Assembly: GCA_003543135.1 (NCBI GenBank)
Contig: DPJG01000022.1
Span: 62,001-126,000, forward strand
Source: Rheinheimera sp.
GTDB taxonomy: Bacteria; Pseudomonadota; Gammaproteobacteria; Enterobacterales; Alteromonadaceae
DNA length: 64,000 nt
Direction of reading: 5' to 3'
Shown here: piece by piece, positions 30,329-40,188 of the stretch
Position numbering within the stretch: position 1 is the stretch's first letter
Layout: every line of letters begins with the position of its first letter
Position numbers and translations under genes: made by a program
Notes under the pieces: model-generated
Databases searched by the model: none
Seen by the model: the letters and a program-made list of their open reading frames with translations, nothing else
Told to the model about the DNA's origin: nothing

Positions 30329-31624
30329 ATGGCACTTGCACGTATTGTCATTATTGGCGGCGGCGCCGGCGGTTTAGAGCTGGCCACCCGTCTTGGAAAT
30401 AAACTCGGCCGTAAAAACAAAGCTGCTGTCACGCTGGTTGACCGCAACGCCACCCATATCTGGAAACCGCTGCTGCATGAAGTAGCCACCGGAACTCTGG
30501 ATGTGGATATCGATCAGGTCACCTACCGCGCTCATGCCGCCGCCCATGGCTTTGATTTTCAGCTTGGCACCATGACAGGGCTGGATCGCGAGCAACGCCA
30601 GGTGATTCTGGCACCACTGTATGATGAAAATGGTGAAGAAATTTTGTCAGAGCGCCGGTTAAGTTACGACTATCTGGTGCTGGCGCTTGGCAGTGTGTCG
30701 AATCATTTTGGCACCCCTGGGGTGGTGGAAAACTGTATTTTCCTCGACAGCCCGGCGCAGGCCAAAAGGTTCCACCGCCGTTTGCTGGAAGCTTATTTAA
30801 AACTGAACTCACCGGGCCACCCCAAAGACAACCTGAATATTGCCATAGTAGGTGCCGGTGCTACCGGTGTTGAACTGGCCGCCGAGCTGCACCACGCTGC
30901 TGCTGAGCTGAATTTATACGGTTTTAGCGATATGAAACGCGACCGGTTAAAGATCAGTGTCATTGAAGCAGGCCCGCGTATTTTACCTGCGCTGCCGGAG
31001 CGTATTGCCGCTGCCGCCCATAAAGAGCTGGTGAAACTGGGCGTCAATGTAAGGGTGGCGACCAAAGTCACAGCAGCAGATGAACACGGATTACAGCTGG
31101 GTGATGAACATCTGGACAGTGAATTAATGGTCTGGGCGGCTGGTATTAAAGCACCTGATTTTCTTAAAGATTTGGCAGGTCTGGAAAACAACCGCATCAA
31201 TCAGCTGCTGGTGTTACCCACTTTACAAACCACCCGCGATTCGCAGATTTATGTGATAGGTGATTGTGCCGGTTGCCCGCTGCCTGACAATAAATGGGTG
31301 CCGCCACGGGCTCAGTCAGCGCATCAGATGGCTGAGCTGGTGGCCAAAAACCTGATTGCCGCTGTCAGTGGTAAACCGCAGCAGCAATACCATTACCGGG
31401 ACCACGGTTCGCTCATCTCACTGAGTCGGTTTGGCACTGTTGGCAGCCTGATGGGTAATCTGGTTGGCGGCGCTATGATGATTGAAGGCCGGATTGCACG
31501 GATGGCATATATTTCGTTGTACCGCATGCATCAGGTAGCTTTACATGGCTGGTGGCGCACTCTGATGATTTCGGTGATAGGCCGTATTAATAAAATTATC
31601 CGGCCAAGGCTAAAGCTGCACTAA
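30329..31624 (+). CDS. ndh: Type II NADH dehydrogenase
   Basis: Non-proton-pumping NADH:quinone oxidoreductase, 431 residues, monotopic membrane flavoprotein. FAD-binding [18 protein letters not shown] at the N-terminus, NADH-binding [17 protein letters not shown] near residue 180, and the second FAD-binding IYVIGDCAG. The C-terminal amphipathic part ([18 protein letters not shown]) anchors it to the inner membrane. A monocistronic gene with its own terminator. Confidence 0.93.
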   Translation: MALARIVIIGGGAGGLELATRLGNKLGRKNKAAVTLVDRNATHIWKPLLHEVATGTLDVDIDQVTYRAHAAAHGFDFQLGTMTGLDREQRQVILAPLYDENGEEILSERRLSYDYLVLALGSVSNHFGTPGVVENCIFLDSPAQAKRFHRRLLEAYLKLNSPGHPKDNLNIAIVGAGATGVELAAELHHAAAELNLYGFSDMKRDRLKISVIEAGPRILPALPERIAAAAHKELVKLGVNVRVATKVTAADEHGLQLGDEHLDSELMVWAAGIKAPDFLKDLAGLENNRINQLLVLPTLQTTRDSQIYVIGDCAGCPLPDNKWVPPRAQSAHQMAELVAKNLIAAVSGKPQQQYHYRDHGSLISLSRFGTVGSLMGNLVGGAMMIEGRIARMAYISLYRMHQVALHGWWRTLMISVIGRINKIIRPRLKLH

Positions 31625-31661
31625 GTAGCACTCACAGCACATCCCCACCACAGACAACAAA

Positions 31662-31688
31662 GGCAGCTGTTCATCAGCTGCCTTTTTT
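31662..31688 (+). terminator. Intrinsic terminator of ndh
   Basis: GGCAGCTG and CAGCTGCC (8 bp, 5-nt loop) with six T after it and AAA before it; 37 bp after the stop. The minus-strand small gene ends 30 bp further on, so it may serve both sides. Confidence 0.9.
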
Positions 31689-31718
31689 ATTGCCGCACAA
31701 ATTCACAACAGCCGCATC

Positions 31719-32018
31719 TTAACGCCGGCGTGAAATGGCCGGCTCGTCAAAATAGTCAAACTGTCCGTCAGCCAGGGCTGTTTTACGTTGTTGCTGATAA
31801 TCCAGCCTTTCGCTCAGCGCATAACCAAAAACTTCCAGATGTGCCTCGGCCATCAGCTGCTGCAACTCGGTTTTGTCGGTGAGACCCAGCAGTTCACCGG
31901 CATATAAAAACCCCTCAGCCCGGTGTTTTTCTACTGTCACTGTGTCTCTGGCTTTGCTTTTTTGAAATATCAGCAAAAACTGCTGTTTTGCCTGCTGTAA
32001 AAATAAATCTTTATCCAT
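31719..32018 (-). CDS. Hypothetical protein coupled to RND pump gene
   Basis: Soluble acidic-basic protein of 99 residues, mostly helical, with no signal or membrane segment. Not recognised. The start codon overlaps the stop of the RND pump gene (TGATG-type, one base), so it is translated with the pump. It ends with SRRR. Its tight coupling suggests a function linked to the pump, but nothing in the sequence shows one. Confidence 0.72.
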   Translation of the reverse strand: MDKDLFLQQAKQQFLLIFQKSKARDTVTVEKHRAEGFLYAGELLGLTDKTELQQLMAEAHLEVFGYALSERLDYQQQRKTALADGQFDYFDEPAISRRR

Positions 32019-35000
32019 CAGTTTTCTCCGCTTTGTACCGCTGCGGCATTGCTGGTTTTGTTGCTGCTAAACAGGCTCTTAACGTCATCCAGAATCACAT
32101 ACAAGGCCGGGATCAGCAGCAAAGTAATCACAGTGGCAAACAAAATACCAAAAGCCAGCGATACTGCCATCGGTACCACCACTTTGGCCTGCAGACTGCG
32201 CTCCAGCACTATGGGCGCCAGGCCAACAAAGGTGGTCAGCGAGGTCAGTAAAATAGCCCTGAACCGCTGAGTACCGGCATCCACCACGGCTTTGGTGAGG
32301 GCTACACCTTCGGCCCTGGCTCTGTTGACAAAATCAACCATGATCAGACTGTCATTCACCACGACGCCGGCCAGCGCGACCAGACCAAACACCGACATAA
32401 TGCTCATGCTAAGCCCAAGCACCAGATGTCCCAGCACAGCACCCACCAATCCAAATGGGATCACACTCATAATAATCAGCGGCTGACTATAAGATTTCAG
32501 CGGAATGGCCATTAAACCGTAAATACAAAACAGCGCAAACACTGCACCTTTGAGCAGTTCAACCATTGCATCTGCTTCATCCTGCGTATTGCCTTCCAGC
32601 TCAGAAGTCACACCCGGATATTTTTCACTGATTTGTTTTAGCGTGCTTTCACGGATTTCTTTAACCACTTTTGACGGTTCAATCAGGCCTTTATCGGCTG
32701 CAGCATTCACCGACACAGCTCTCATCCCATTCACCCTGTTAATTGCACTGTAGCTGGGCTGCAACCTGTAAGTTGCCACCTGTGAAAATGGCACCACGCC
32801 GCCGTTGGCGGTGCGGATCCGCATATTTTCCAGGTTGCCAATCGATGAGCGCTCATCTCGCGGATAACGCACCATCACTTTAATTTCTTCACCGTCACGC
32901 TGCACACGCTGAGCTTCAGCACCATAAAAACCATAACGCACCTGCTGCGCCAGATTCTGCAGACTGATACCAAGCGCATCAGCCTCGGGTTTAAGCTGCA
33001 ACACAATTTCGTCATTGCCGCCAAGCAGGTTATCTTCAATGTCAAAAACACCGTTGTAGCCGGCCAGCGCAGTTTTTAATTCGCGGGTAGCTGCCTGTAA
33101 CTGATCTAAGTCGTTGCCGCGTAACTGAAAAGAAATATCAGCGCCGGCACCACCGCCCATGGAATTGGCATTAATTTTAAAAGACTTCAGACCCGGTATT
33201 TCCGGTACTTCTTCGCGCCAGCGCTTGGCGATTTCAAAACCGTCAATTTCACGGCCTTCACTTTTTTCCAGTTCCACCACAATTTGACCAGCAGTATCAG
33301 AGTTCAGGAACATCAGCCGGTGTTTTACCACGTCCTCACCTTCCTGCTGCCGCATTTTATCGTTAGCACGGATCAGCGCCTGTTCAATCTGTTGCATTGC
33401 CAGCACTGTGGCTTTATTGGACGCACCTTCTTCCATCTGCACATTGGCCTGGATAAAGTCGCTTGGCAGTTCAGGGAAAAACACCCAACGCACAAAACCA
33501 CCGGACATCAGACCGCCCATCAGGATCAGCATGGCAACAAAACTACTCATAGTGACATAACGATGGCGGATACAAATTTCGATAAAGGGCCGGTATTTCT
33601 GTTCAATATAGTTATCCAGCCAGCCTGAAACGGCTTCACGCACCTTTTTTAGGCCATTGCTGCCGGAACGTCCTAGCCCATAAAAAAAACCGGTCCGGGC
33701 CGGATCCCAGGGTTTGGTGTCCATTTTGACCAAATGGGCCGGTAAAATCAGTTTGGATTCAACAATGGACAACAACAAACACAACACCACCACCCAGGCA
33801 ATAGAACCCCAGATAGCAGACATAGTGCCGCCTACCATCAACATAGGCGCAAAAGCAGCCACTGTGGTCAGCACACCAAAGGTGGCTGGCATCGCTACTT
33901 TTTCGGCACCTCGGATCACGGCTTCGGTACTTTTGCCATATTTTTCGATTTCACTGTACGCACTTTCGCCGATAATAATGGCGTCATCTACCACTATGCC
34001 CAGCACCAGAATAAAACCGAACAAACTAATCATATTGATAGACACGCCAAACCAGGGCAATGGCAACAGGGCCAGTGCGCCGAGGAAACACACCGGAATG
34101 CCCACCATCACCCAGAAGGCGATGCGAAACTCCAGAAACAGCGTCAGCGCCAGTAACACCAATAAAGCGCCCATCAGCATATTGTCTGTCATTAAATCCA
34201 ACCGGCCCTGCAGGTAATAACTGGCATCCCCCCAGGTCGCCAGCGTAACACTGGCGGGCAATTGTTGTTTTTTCTCTGCAACATAGGCTTTGACGGTTTC
34301 GGCAATTTTTAGGGTGTTGTCATCACCCACAGCGTCAATTTTTATCGACACCGAGTTTTTGCCATCAAAAGTGGCCAGCCGCTCCCGCTCAATAAAACCG
34401 TCGGTTACTACAGCGATATCACCCAACAATAACTTACTACCGTCAGCAAACTTCAGCAGCACTATGCTGGCAAAGTCGGCAAAGTCGTAAGCCTGACCTT
34501 TGGTGCGCAATAAGATATTGCCGCTTTCAGAGCGGATAGAACCACCGGGTAAATCTACTGAGCTGCCACGGATAGCGCTGACCACCTGCTCAAAGGTCAG
34601 GCCGTACTCTTTGAGTTTGTGTTCAGACAACTCAATGGCAATTTCATAAGGACGCGCCGCCACCACTTCCACTTTGCTGACGCCGGGTTTGGCTTTGAGC
34701 TCATCACGAATATCTTTGGCCAGCTCTTTGAGGCTATGCTCGGGTAAATCACCATATAAAGATACCCACATCACATTACTCTGAAAACGTACCCGGTACA
34801 CCACAGGTTTTTCCGTTTGTTCAGGCAAAGACGAAATGGAATTGACCTGGGTTTTAATTTCCTCCATCACTTCACTGATGTCATAGCCGCTGGCTATTTC
34901 CGCCTGAACTGTGGCTAAACCCTCAACAGCATTAGAACGGATCCTTTTAATACCGTTGACACCACGCAGGCTTTCTTCAATTTTATCAATGACACCACTT

Positions 35001-35191
35001 TCCACTTCCTGTGGCGCCGCCCCCAGGTAAGGCACGCGGATATTCACCTGCTCCAGCTGGATTTCCGGAAAAACCTGTTTTTTGATGGTTAACACTGAGG
35101 CCAAGCCGGCCAGTAACAACACCACCATCAGCAGATTGGCTGCTACACTGTTGCGGGCAAACCAGCTTAAGATACTCTGATTACCGGTCAT
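32018..35191 (-). CDS. RND efflux transporter permease (HAE/AcrB-like)
   Basis: Inner-membrane proton antiporter of 1057 residues with twelve helices and two large periplasmic loops. The N-terminus [16 protein letters not shown] and helix 4 VLGIVVDDAIIIGESAYSE, with the proton-relay Asp pair, are typical of the hydrophobe/amphiphile RND group. The ORF is complete. It overlaps the adaptor gene upstream by 4 bp (ATGA) and the 99-residue gene downstream by one base. No outer-membrane TolC-type gene is adjacent, so it probably shares one encoded elsewhere. Substrate cannot be read from sequence. Confidence 0.93.
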   Translation of the reverse strand: MTGNQSILSWFARNSVAANLLMVVLLLAGLASVLTIKKQVFPEIQLEQVNIRVPYLGAAPQEVESGVIDKIEESLRGVNGIKRIRSNAVEGLATVQAEIASGYDISEVMEEIKTQVNSISSLPEQTEKPVVYRVRFQSNVMWVSLYGDLPEHSLKELAKDIRDELKAKPGVSKVEVVAARPYEIAIELSEHKLKEYGLTFEQVVSAIRGSSVDLPGGSIRSESGNILLRTKGQAYDFADFASIVLLKFADGSKLLLGDIAVVTDGFIERERLATFDGKNSVSIKIDAVGDDNTLKIAETVKAYVAEKKQQLPASVTLATWGDASYYLQGRLDLMTDNMLMGALLVLLALTLFLEFRIAFWVMVGIPVCFLGALALLPLPWFGVSINMISLFGFILVLGIVVDDAIIIGESAYSEIEKYGKSTEAVIRGAEKVAMPATFGVLTTVAAFAPMLMVGGTMSAIWGSIAWVVVLCLLLSIVESKLILPAHLVKMDTKPWDPARTGFFYGLGRSGSNGLKKVREAVSGWLDNYIEQKYRPFIEICIRHRYVTMSSFVAMLILMGGLMSGGFVRWVFFPELPSDFIQANVQMEEGASNKATVLAMQQIEQALIRANDKMRQQEGEDVVKHRLMFLNSDTAGQIVVELEKSEGREIDGFEIAKRWREEVPEIPGLKSFKINANSMGGGAGADISFQLRGNDLDQLQAATRELKTALAGYNGVFDIEDNLLGGNDEIVLQLKPEADALGISLQNLAQQVRYGFYGAEAQRVQRDGEEIKVMVRYPRDERSSIGNLENMRIRTANGGVVPFSQVATYRLQPSYSAINRVNGMRAVSVNAAADKGLIEPSKVVKEIRESTLKQISEKYPGVTSELEGNTQDEADAMVELLKGAVFALFCIYGLMAIPLKSYSQPLIIMSVIPFGLVGAVLGHLVLGLSMSIMSVFGLVALAGVVVNDSLIMVDFVNRARAEGVALTKAVVDAGTQRFRAILLTSLTTFVGLAPIVLERSLQAKVVVPMAVSLAFGILFATVITLLLIPALYVILDDVKSLFSSNKTSNAAAVQSGEN

Positions 35192-36403
35192 GACTGATCT
35201 CCGCCCTTCGCCACTGTGTCCGCAGTTTCTTTGTCGGATTTTTTAGCGCTCGCTTTGCTGTTGTCTGTACTTAACCGCACCTGCAAGCCGGGCAACGGGT
35301 TGGTGACAGGTGATACCAGAATTTGATCGCCAGGCGAAAAACCCGCTGCAATATAAGCTTGCAGCTCGTCAGCTCTGTCCAGCTCCATGGTTCGCAGCTG
35401 TAGTTTCTGCTCAGCGTCCACCACCAGCAACTGATTGGCTGGCCTTAATAAATGCCGCGGTACTACGACAACCTGTTGCGCCTGACGGCCGGCAATACTG
35501 GCTTTGACAAAGCGGCCAAAACGCAGCGGTTCAGCATTTGGCACCCCCAGCTGATAAGGATTTTTCACTTCAGCCACGGCATGGATCACCCTGCTGCGAT
35601 CATCCAGCACGCCTTCGGTACGCACCAGCGCAGCCTGCCATGTCAGCGTTTTACCAGCCACTTGCGCACTCAGTTGTACCGCAGGCGCCGGATTGCCCGG
35701 TTTTAAATCGATATAAGCCAGGTCGTGGTCCGTCAGTGGCAACCGGACTTCCGCCACATCAGTGCCATAAATCACGCCTATACTGCTGCCGCGGCTGACA
35801 AACTGGCCTATATCTACACTGCGGTTTTTCACCATACCGGCATAAGGGGCGCGGATTTCGGTGCGGCTTAAATCACGTTTGGCTCTGTCAAGATCGGCTT
35901 CAGCTGAACGTACTTTGGCCAGAGCACTGGCCAGCTGCGGCCGACGTAAACCTAATGCCGGTGCCTGTCCAGCTTTAAAAGAGCGCCAATCTTCTTCTGC
36001 CACCCTCACTCTGGCTTTTTCTTCTTCCAGTGCCGCCTCAGCTGTTGCCAGCGCTGCCTCAGCCGCTTTCACTGCGGTCAGGTAGTCACTGCGTTCCAGT
36101 TGTACCAGCAAATCACCCTGCTGAAAAAAACCACCTTCCACAAAATTGTCGGCAAGCTGCACCACCCGGCCATTTACTTCAGATACCAGGCTGGTTTCCA
36201 GCTTTGGGATCACCGCCCCTTGCGACTCAATCTGATAATTTAAATCCTGCGGCTGCACTTGTTGCACTTCCACCAGTAGTGCTTGCTTGGTTTCGGCCTT
36301 TTTTTTCCGGCGGTTTACGCATTGCCGCCAAACCTGCAGCAATTAAGGCTGCAGACAACAAAATGACAGTGGGAACGGCAATTTTTTTGAATTTGGCGGC
36401 CAT
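35188..36403 (-). CDS. RND efflux periplasmic adaptor, apparent frameshift in A8 run
   Basis: Membrane-fusion protein with barrel-sandwich, coiled-coil (ALATAEAALEEEKARVRVAEED) and beta-barrel domains. The open frame that covers most of it (35188 to about 36342) has no proper start: its first codons RRKKKAETK are not a signal or anchor. The missing anchor is in another frame, from ATG 36403: MAAKFKKIAVPTVILLSAAL, then RKPPEKK. The two frames meet at a run of eight A (minus strand; 36299-36306). With seven A the product would read PPEKKAETKQALLVEV without a break. Either a sequencing or assembly error, a real disabling mutation, or slippage. As read it is broken. Confidence 0.85.
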
Positions 36404-36475
36404 ATTAAATTTCCATCTCATCAATGCCGAAGCCCAAGAGCTGCGGACATACCAGAAGTTAAAGTATTGATTATT

Positions 36476-36500
36476 GCCAGACTAACAGGTCTGGCGTTTT
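36476..36500. repeat. Inverted repeat upstream of the adaptor gene
   Basis: GCCAGAC and GTCTGGC, perfect 7-bp arms with a 6-nt loop, about 73 bp before the adaptor start. GTTTT follows on the plus strand. Could be an operator or a leader hairpin; the rest of 36404-36688 shows nothing I can name. Confidence 0.4.
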
Positions 36501-36688
36501 GTGACAGCAATTGCCACAGCAACAAAATGTTACTGAAAGTTACAACCAAGCCTGGTGCGCAACACCCCCATAGTTAACGTTTGGCAGCCTCTGTGGGATC
36601 AGGGGAAAGATTGCGCTGGAACAATGTTTTGGTCATATAGCAGGACTAGAATGGCGCCGTCGAAAAAAGCATCTACAAGGAAATTCTG

Positions 36689-37753
36689 ATGGCTATCAGC
36701 ACCCAACACAAAGTGTATATTCCGGATACCGCCAAAGATAACCAATATATTTTGGCCGAGCTGCAACTGAGCGAGGGATTTTTTGCCAGTTACGCCGACA
36801 CCTACAGCTGTTATCAGCAGCTGAGCCAGCAGTTTTTTCAGCTTTGTGAACAAGCAGGCTTAAAAAACGTACATTTTATTGCCAACGACAAACTGCCGGT
36901 GGTGCGTTTTCATACTGAGGCTTTTAGTTTTCAAACCGCCGACCAGATGTTGTTTTTTTATAACCCGGCTTACCATGAAGCGCAGCACAGCCACTTTGAT
37001 CCCAACTACCGCGCCCGTAAAATCAGTTTGTTATGCCTGGCCACAGGCGCCGAAATCCGCAATCAGGCGGCTGCATTCCACCGCACAGTCAAAGCAGTGT
37101 TGCAGGAGTTTAAAGCCCAATTGCCTGTTGCTGCGCCGCTGAAAATCCGCGACCACCAGCATTTGTCTTATGATTTATTCGCCCGCGCTAAAGGCTGTGA
37201 CAGCAGCTTTGGCTATAAATTACGTTCTATTTCAGCCCGTTATATGGCCCGCGATGTAGAAGTTCCGGCTGATCATCAGGCTATGACTTATGCCGCCGCC
37301 ACTGTGCCTCTAAGCCGCAAACTGGCGCAGCAACTGCAACAGCATAGCAACGCACCTTTTACTGAACTCTACCAGCAGCTGGAGCAGCGTTTTATCAGCG
37401 CCGCCACAGCACAGCATCTGACCAGGCTGGCACTGGTGGCCGACGGCAGCACACCGCTGGTGCGCAGCAGCCAGATTGAAAAACCCAGACGCAGTCAGGA
37501 ACTGCATATGCTGAGTTTTGATTTAACGTCGGATAAAGCCCAGGTGTTCAGTCACTGGCATCCGGATCAGCGGGTGGAAACCGCACATTTATTGCTGGTG
37601 GCAGGTCAGGATGATCAAACTGAGTTTGGTTATGGCCGTTTTATGAATCAGGTGGAGCAGGCGTTAAAAGCGCTGGCGCAACAACTGGAAATGGACCCGG
37701 CCAAAGACGATTTAATCGTCCGTTTTCATCAGCACATCAGCTACCAGCTGTGA
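36689..37753 (+). CDS. DUF3083-like protein
   Basis: Soluble protein of 354 residues beginning MAISTQHKVYIPDTAKDNQYILAE (first 20 residues shown by pattern), with VHFIANDKLPVVRFHTEAF, LFFYNPAYHEA and RARKISLLCLATG. This resembles DUF3083 proteins of Shewanella and Vibrio, from memory. No catalytic motif, signal or membrane segment is obvious; it is rich in Gln and His. AAGGAA stands before the ATG. It is alone on its strand and ends at a clear terminator. Function unknown. Confidence 0.8.
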   Translation: MAISTQHKVYIPDTAKDNQYILAELQLSEGFFASYADTYSCYQQLSQQFFQLCEQAGLKNVHFIANDKLPVVRFHTEAFSFQTADQMLFFYNPAYHEAQHSHFDPNYRARKISLLCLATGAEIRNQAAAFHRTVKAVLQEFKAQLPVAAPLKIRDHQHLSYDLFARAKGCDSSFGYKLRSISARYMARDVEVPADHQAMTYAAATVPLSRKLAQQLQQHSNAPFTELYQQLEQRFISAATAQHLTRLALVADGSTPLVRSSQIEKPRRSQELHMLSFDLTSDKAQVFSHWHPDQRVETAHLLLVAGQDDQTEFGYGRFMNQVEQALKALAQQLEMDPAKDDLIVRFHQHISYQL

Positions 37754-37806
37754 TGTTTTAAGGCCAACAAGCCGTCTCCTCTGTCGTGCTTGTAATGCTG
37801 TGCCAC

Positions 37807-37842
37807 ACCGCGTCCGCCAAGTCCCGGCTGACGCGGTTTTTT
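37807..37842 (+). terminator. Intrinsic terminator of the DUF3083-like gene
   Basis: ACCGCGTC and GACGCGGT (8 bp) around a 15-nt loop, then five or six T. It lies 54 bp after the stop, in front of the convergent thpR end. Confidence 0.8.
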
Positions 37843-37863
37843 ATTGCCGCCGGCAAAGCCTGG

Positions 37864-38436
37864 TCAGCGCTGAAGCGGCAAACTGGCCAAAGGCAGGTAA
37901 CGAACTCCGGTAGGGGTTGACAGCGAATGGTACAACGTCAATTTTTCCGGTGCTAACAACACTTCTGGCGGCTTTGGCGCAGCTGCTGGCAACAGTTTGG
38001 CTTTGCGCGCCAGCGTGATATGGGGGCGCAGCGCATGCTGTGGCGGTAAAAAACCGGCTTGTAATGCAGCTTGTCGCAGCTGAATATCTAAATGAATCAA
38101 GCCGGGATGCTGTAAAGCACCGGTCAGGCAATACACGCCAGGCCCGGGCCATAATTCCAGCTGATTAAGCAACACCGCAAAAGCAGGTAACTGCTGCGCT
38201 TGAAGATGGCGCCATAACAGCTCTGTTTGCGTCGCGCTGCTTTGGCCTAAAAATAATAACGTCAGATGTAAATTAGTTGGCTTCACCGGCTGTAATGGCG
38301 GTTGTAGCTGCTGCAACAAAGCGGTGAGCTCTTCTTGTTGCGCTGTTGAAGGTGCTACGCCAATAAAAAGCCGCCGCTCTCCCTGCCAATTAAACGCAAG
38401 GCTGTCGCATTCAAACCGATCCAGCTCAGTCTTCAT
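37864..38436 (-). CDS. thpR: RNA 2',3'-cyclic phosphodiesterase (2'-5' RNA ligase family)
   Basis: 2H phosphoesterase of 190 residues. Both catalytic HxT motifs are present: HLTL at 57-60 and HITL at 139-142. [10 protein letters not shown] near the start and RPHITLARK are standard. The first 20 residues precede the usual family start and overlap rluF by 11 bp; a shorter start near GERRLFIG has no ATG, so the long form is kept. Reactions in vivo are not known; it can open cyclic phosphates on RNA. Confidence 0.9.
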   Translation of the reverse strand: MKTELDRFECDSLAFNWQGERRLFIGVAPSTAQQEELTALLQQLQPPLQPVKPTNLHLTLLFLGQSSATQTELLWRHLQAQQLPAFAVLLNQLELWPGPGVYCLTGALQHPGLIHLDIQLRQAALQAGFLPPQHALRPHITLARKAKLLPAAAPKPPEVLLAPEKLTLYHSLSTPTGVRYLPLASLPLQR

Positions 38437-39196
38437 CCGGTAACTGCGATGGGGTTAATCTGGATGCTTCTTCGGTTTTGCTCGAGCTTAATAACATGGT
38501 TTCCAGCTCAGCCATTTCGCTGGCGGTTAATTCACGCCACTGTCCGGGGGCAAGCCCAACCAGCCGCACATTCATAATGCGCACCCTTTTGAGTTTAGTG
38601 ACATTAAACCCCAGATATTCGGTCATACGGCGGATTTGCCGGTTTAAGCCCTGACGCAGCACAATATTAAACGTATGCCGCGATTTTTGCGTCACCTGAC
38701 AAGGCAGGGTCACAGTGTCGAGAATAGGCACGCCGGCGGCCATTTTGCGGATAAAAGCATCGTGAATAGGCTTGTCGACTGTCACTACATATTCTTTGTC
38801 GTGGGCGTTACCGGCACGCAGAATTTTATTGACGATATCACCGTCATTGGTCAGGAAAATCAGACCTTCAGATTCTTTGTCGAGCCGGCCTATCGGAAAA
38901 ATCCGCTCCGGATATTTCACCGCATCCACAATATTGCCTTTGACATGCAGCTCTGTGGTACAGGTAATGCCCACCGGCTTGTGGTAGGCCAGATACACTC
39001 TTCTGGGTTTGTTTTTCAGTGGTTTACCAGCAACTTCCACCTGATCAGTGGCCGCCACTTTAGTGCCCACCAGCGCCAACTGCCCGTTCACTTTCACCTG
39101 GCCAGACTCAATCAGCTTGTCGGCTTCACGTCTGGAACAAAAACCAGTGTCGCTGATAAATTTATTTAAACGAAAAAGCTCGGTAGATGCTGTCAA
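38426..39196 (-). CDS. rluF: 23S rRNA pseudouridine(2604) synthase RluF-like
   Basis: RsuA/RluF family synthase, 256 residues. N-terminal S4 RNA-binding domain ([20 protein letters not shown]), then the catalytic domain with Asp106 in [12 protein letters not shown]. [23 protein letters not shown] segments, [14 protein letters not shown] and LNRQIRRM follow E. coli RluF closely, which modifies U2604. The basic tail of E. coli RluF is shorter here. Overlaps thpR by 11 bp. Confidence 0.9.
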   Translation of the reverse strand: MTASTELFRLNKFISDTGFCSRREADKLIESGQVKVNGQLALVGTKVAATDQVEVAGKPLKNKPRRVYLAYHKPVGITCTTELHVKGNIVDAVKYPERIFPIGRLDKESEGLIFLTNDGDIVNKILRAGNAHDKEYVVTVDKPIHDAFIRKMAAGVPILDTVTLPCQVTQKSRHTFNIVLRQGLNRQIRRMTEYLGFNVTKLKRVRIMNVRLVGLAPGQWRELTASEMAELETMLLSSSKTEEASRLTPSQLPDED

Positions 39197-39337
39197 CTGG
39201 AGTACGCCTGTGGCAAAAAATGATGCAAAGTTTAAGGCTCCGTCAGGCTAAGGGCAAGCTTGGGCTTTGATTGGCGCTGATTAAGCCGGCGCGGTGCAGC
39301 CGGTTTTTGTCTTTGGCTACAACAACACAGCCAATAT

Positions 39338-39688
39338 TTATTCCGCCCAAATAGCAAATTCATTGCCGCCTGGTTCCAGAAACTGAAAACGCCGGCCACC
39401 GGGGAAACTAAAAATGGCTTTAGTGATGGTTGCTCCTGCAGCCTGCACTGCCGCTAAACTTTGTTCCAGATTGTCGCTTTTTAACACCACCAAAACACCA
39501 CCCTGGGCCGTGGTCGCCACCTGAGTAGCGCGGTAAAAACCACCTTCCAGACCGGCATCAAAAAATGCCAGATAATCAGGGCCGTAGTCGACAAAACGCC
39601 AGCCAAACACGCGGGTAAAAAAGGCTTTGCTTTGTTCAGGTTGCAAGCTTGGCAGCTCAAGATAATTAATCTGATCAGGGCGGGTCAT
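39338..39688 (-). CDS. VOC family protein (glyoxalase/bleomycin-resistance fold)
   Basis: Protein of 116 residues with one VOC domain: INYLELPSLQPEQSKAFFTRVFGW, then GGVLVVLKSDNLEQSLAAVQAAGA and FLEPGGNEFAIW. Proteins of this type include many unassigned small-molecule binding or isomerase-like members. The ATG at 39688 has AAGGAA upstream; the longer frame does not. Substrate unknown. The 140 bp to rluF hold no clear element. Confidence 0.87.
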   Translation of the reverse strand: MTRPDQINYLELPSLQPEQSKAFFTRVFGWRFVDYGPDYLAFFDAGLEGGFYRATQVATTAQGGVLVVLKSDNLEQSLAAVQAAGATITKAIFSFPGGRRFQFLEPGGNEFAIWAE

Positions 39689-39818
39689 AGCTTTTCCTTG
39701 TTGAAATAACACACTGTGGCGAGAAAGAATTCTGAGGCTAACAAGGGGTTGGGATTTAGGCAATCACAGCAAGGGGTTGGCTGGTAAAAAATGCAGCCTA
39801 AAACAGAAAAACTGTCAG

Positions 39819-40025
39819 TTAATACAACAAACAACAGGCCCCAAATGCATCAGGGGCACCCTGTAAGTGCCCCTGACGGTTCTGTTTGCGGCTGTATGCG
39901 CCTTTGCCTTTTTTCGGTTTTTCCACTTTGCTGCGAAATAACGGGCTGGTGACTAAAGCCGCGAGAGCATTGTGGTGGATGTCACCACGGCCATGGGCAA
40001 CTTTGCCCTTTGCTGATTTTTTCAT
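39819..40025 (-). CDS. arfA: Alternative ribosome-rescue factor ArfA
   Basis: Basic protein of 68 residues: HHNALAALVTSPLFRSKVEK then KKGKGAYSRK, which match the conserved core of E. coli ArfA. With release factor 2 it frees ribosomes stalled on mRNAs without a stop codon when tmRNA fails. AGAGG precedes the ATG at 40025; the longer frame to 40082 is not used. A perfect 10-bp hairpin lies inside the coding 3' end. In E. coli such a hairpin is cut by RNase III or ends transcription, so the usual product is shortened and its mRNA has no stop. The hydrophobic tail beyond (FGACCLLY) fits that of a form meant for degradation. Confidence 0.88.
   Translation of the reverse strand: MKKSAKGKVAHGRGDIHHNALAALVTSPLFRSKVEKPKKGKGAYSRKQNRQGHLQGAPDAFGACCLLY
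39850..39876 (-). promoter_or_regulatory. Intragenic hairpin of arfA (nonstop control)
   Basis: TCAGGGGCAC and GTGCCCCTGA pair perfectly (10 bp, 7-nt loop) within the last 20 codons of arfA. By analogy with E. coli arfA it makes a truncated nonstop mRNA that tmRNA keeps silent. The analogy is inference; the hairpin is seen. Confidence 0.75.
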
Positions 40026-40188
40026 TGTGCTGCCTCTCTGGTTAAAAAACGAGCGCATTGTAACAACAATCACAGCAGCCACAAGTGTTTTTTATAGGTA
40101 CATTTTTGTGCGGCGCCATGTCTGGCTGCGCAGATTTTTGCCATAATGCAGCGCCTGCTGTTTTAGTTTATTTGCCCGCGGAAAAACC

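Noticed and set aside
39197-39337. CCGGC/GCCGG with five T as a plus-strand terminator
   Set aside because: No plus-strand gene upstream to end here; stem only 5 bp.
39689-39763. Longer start of the VOC gene
   Set aside because: The inner ATG has AAGGAA and matches the family N-terminus.
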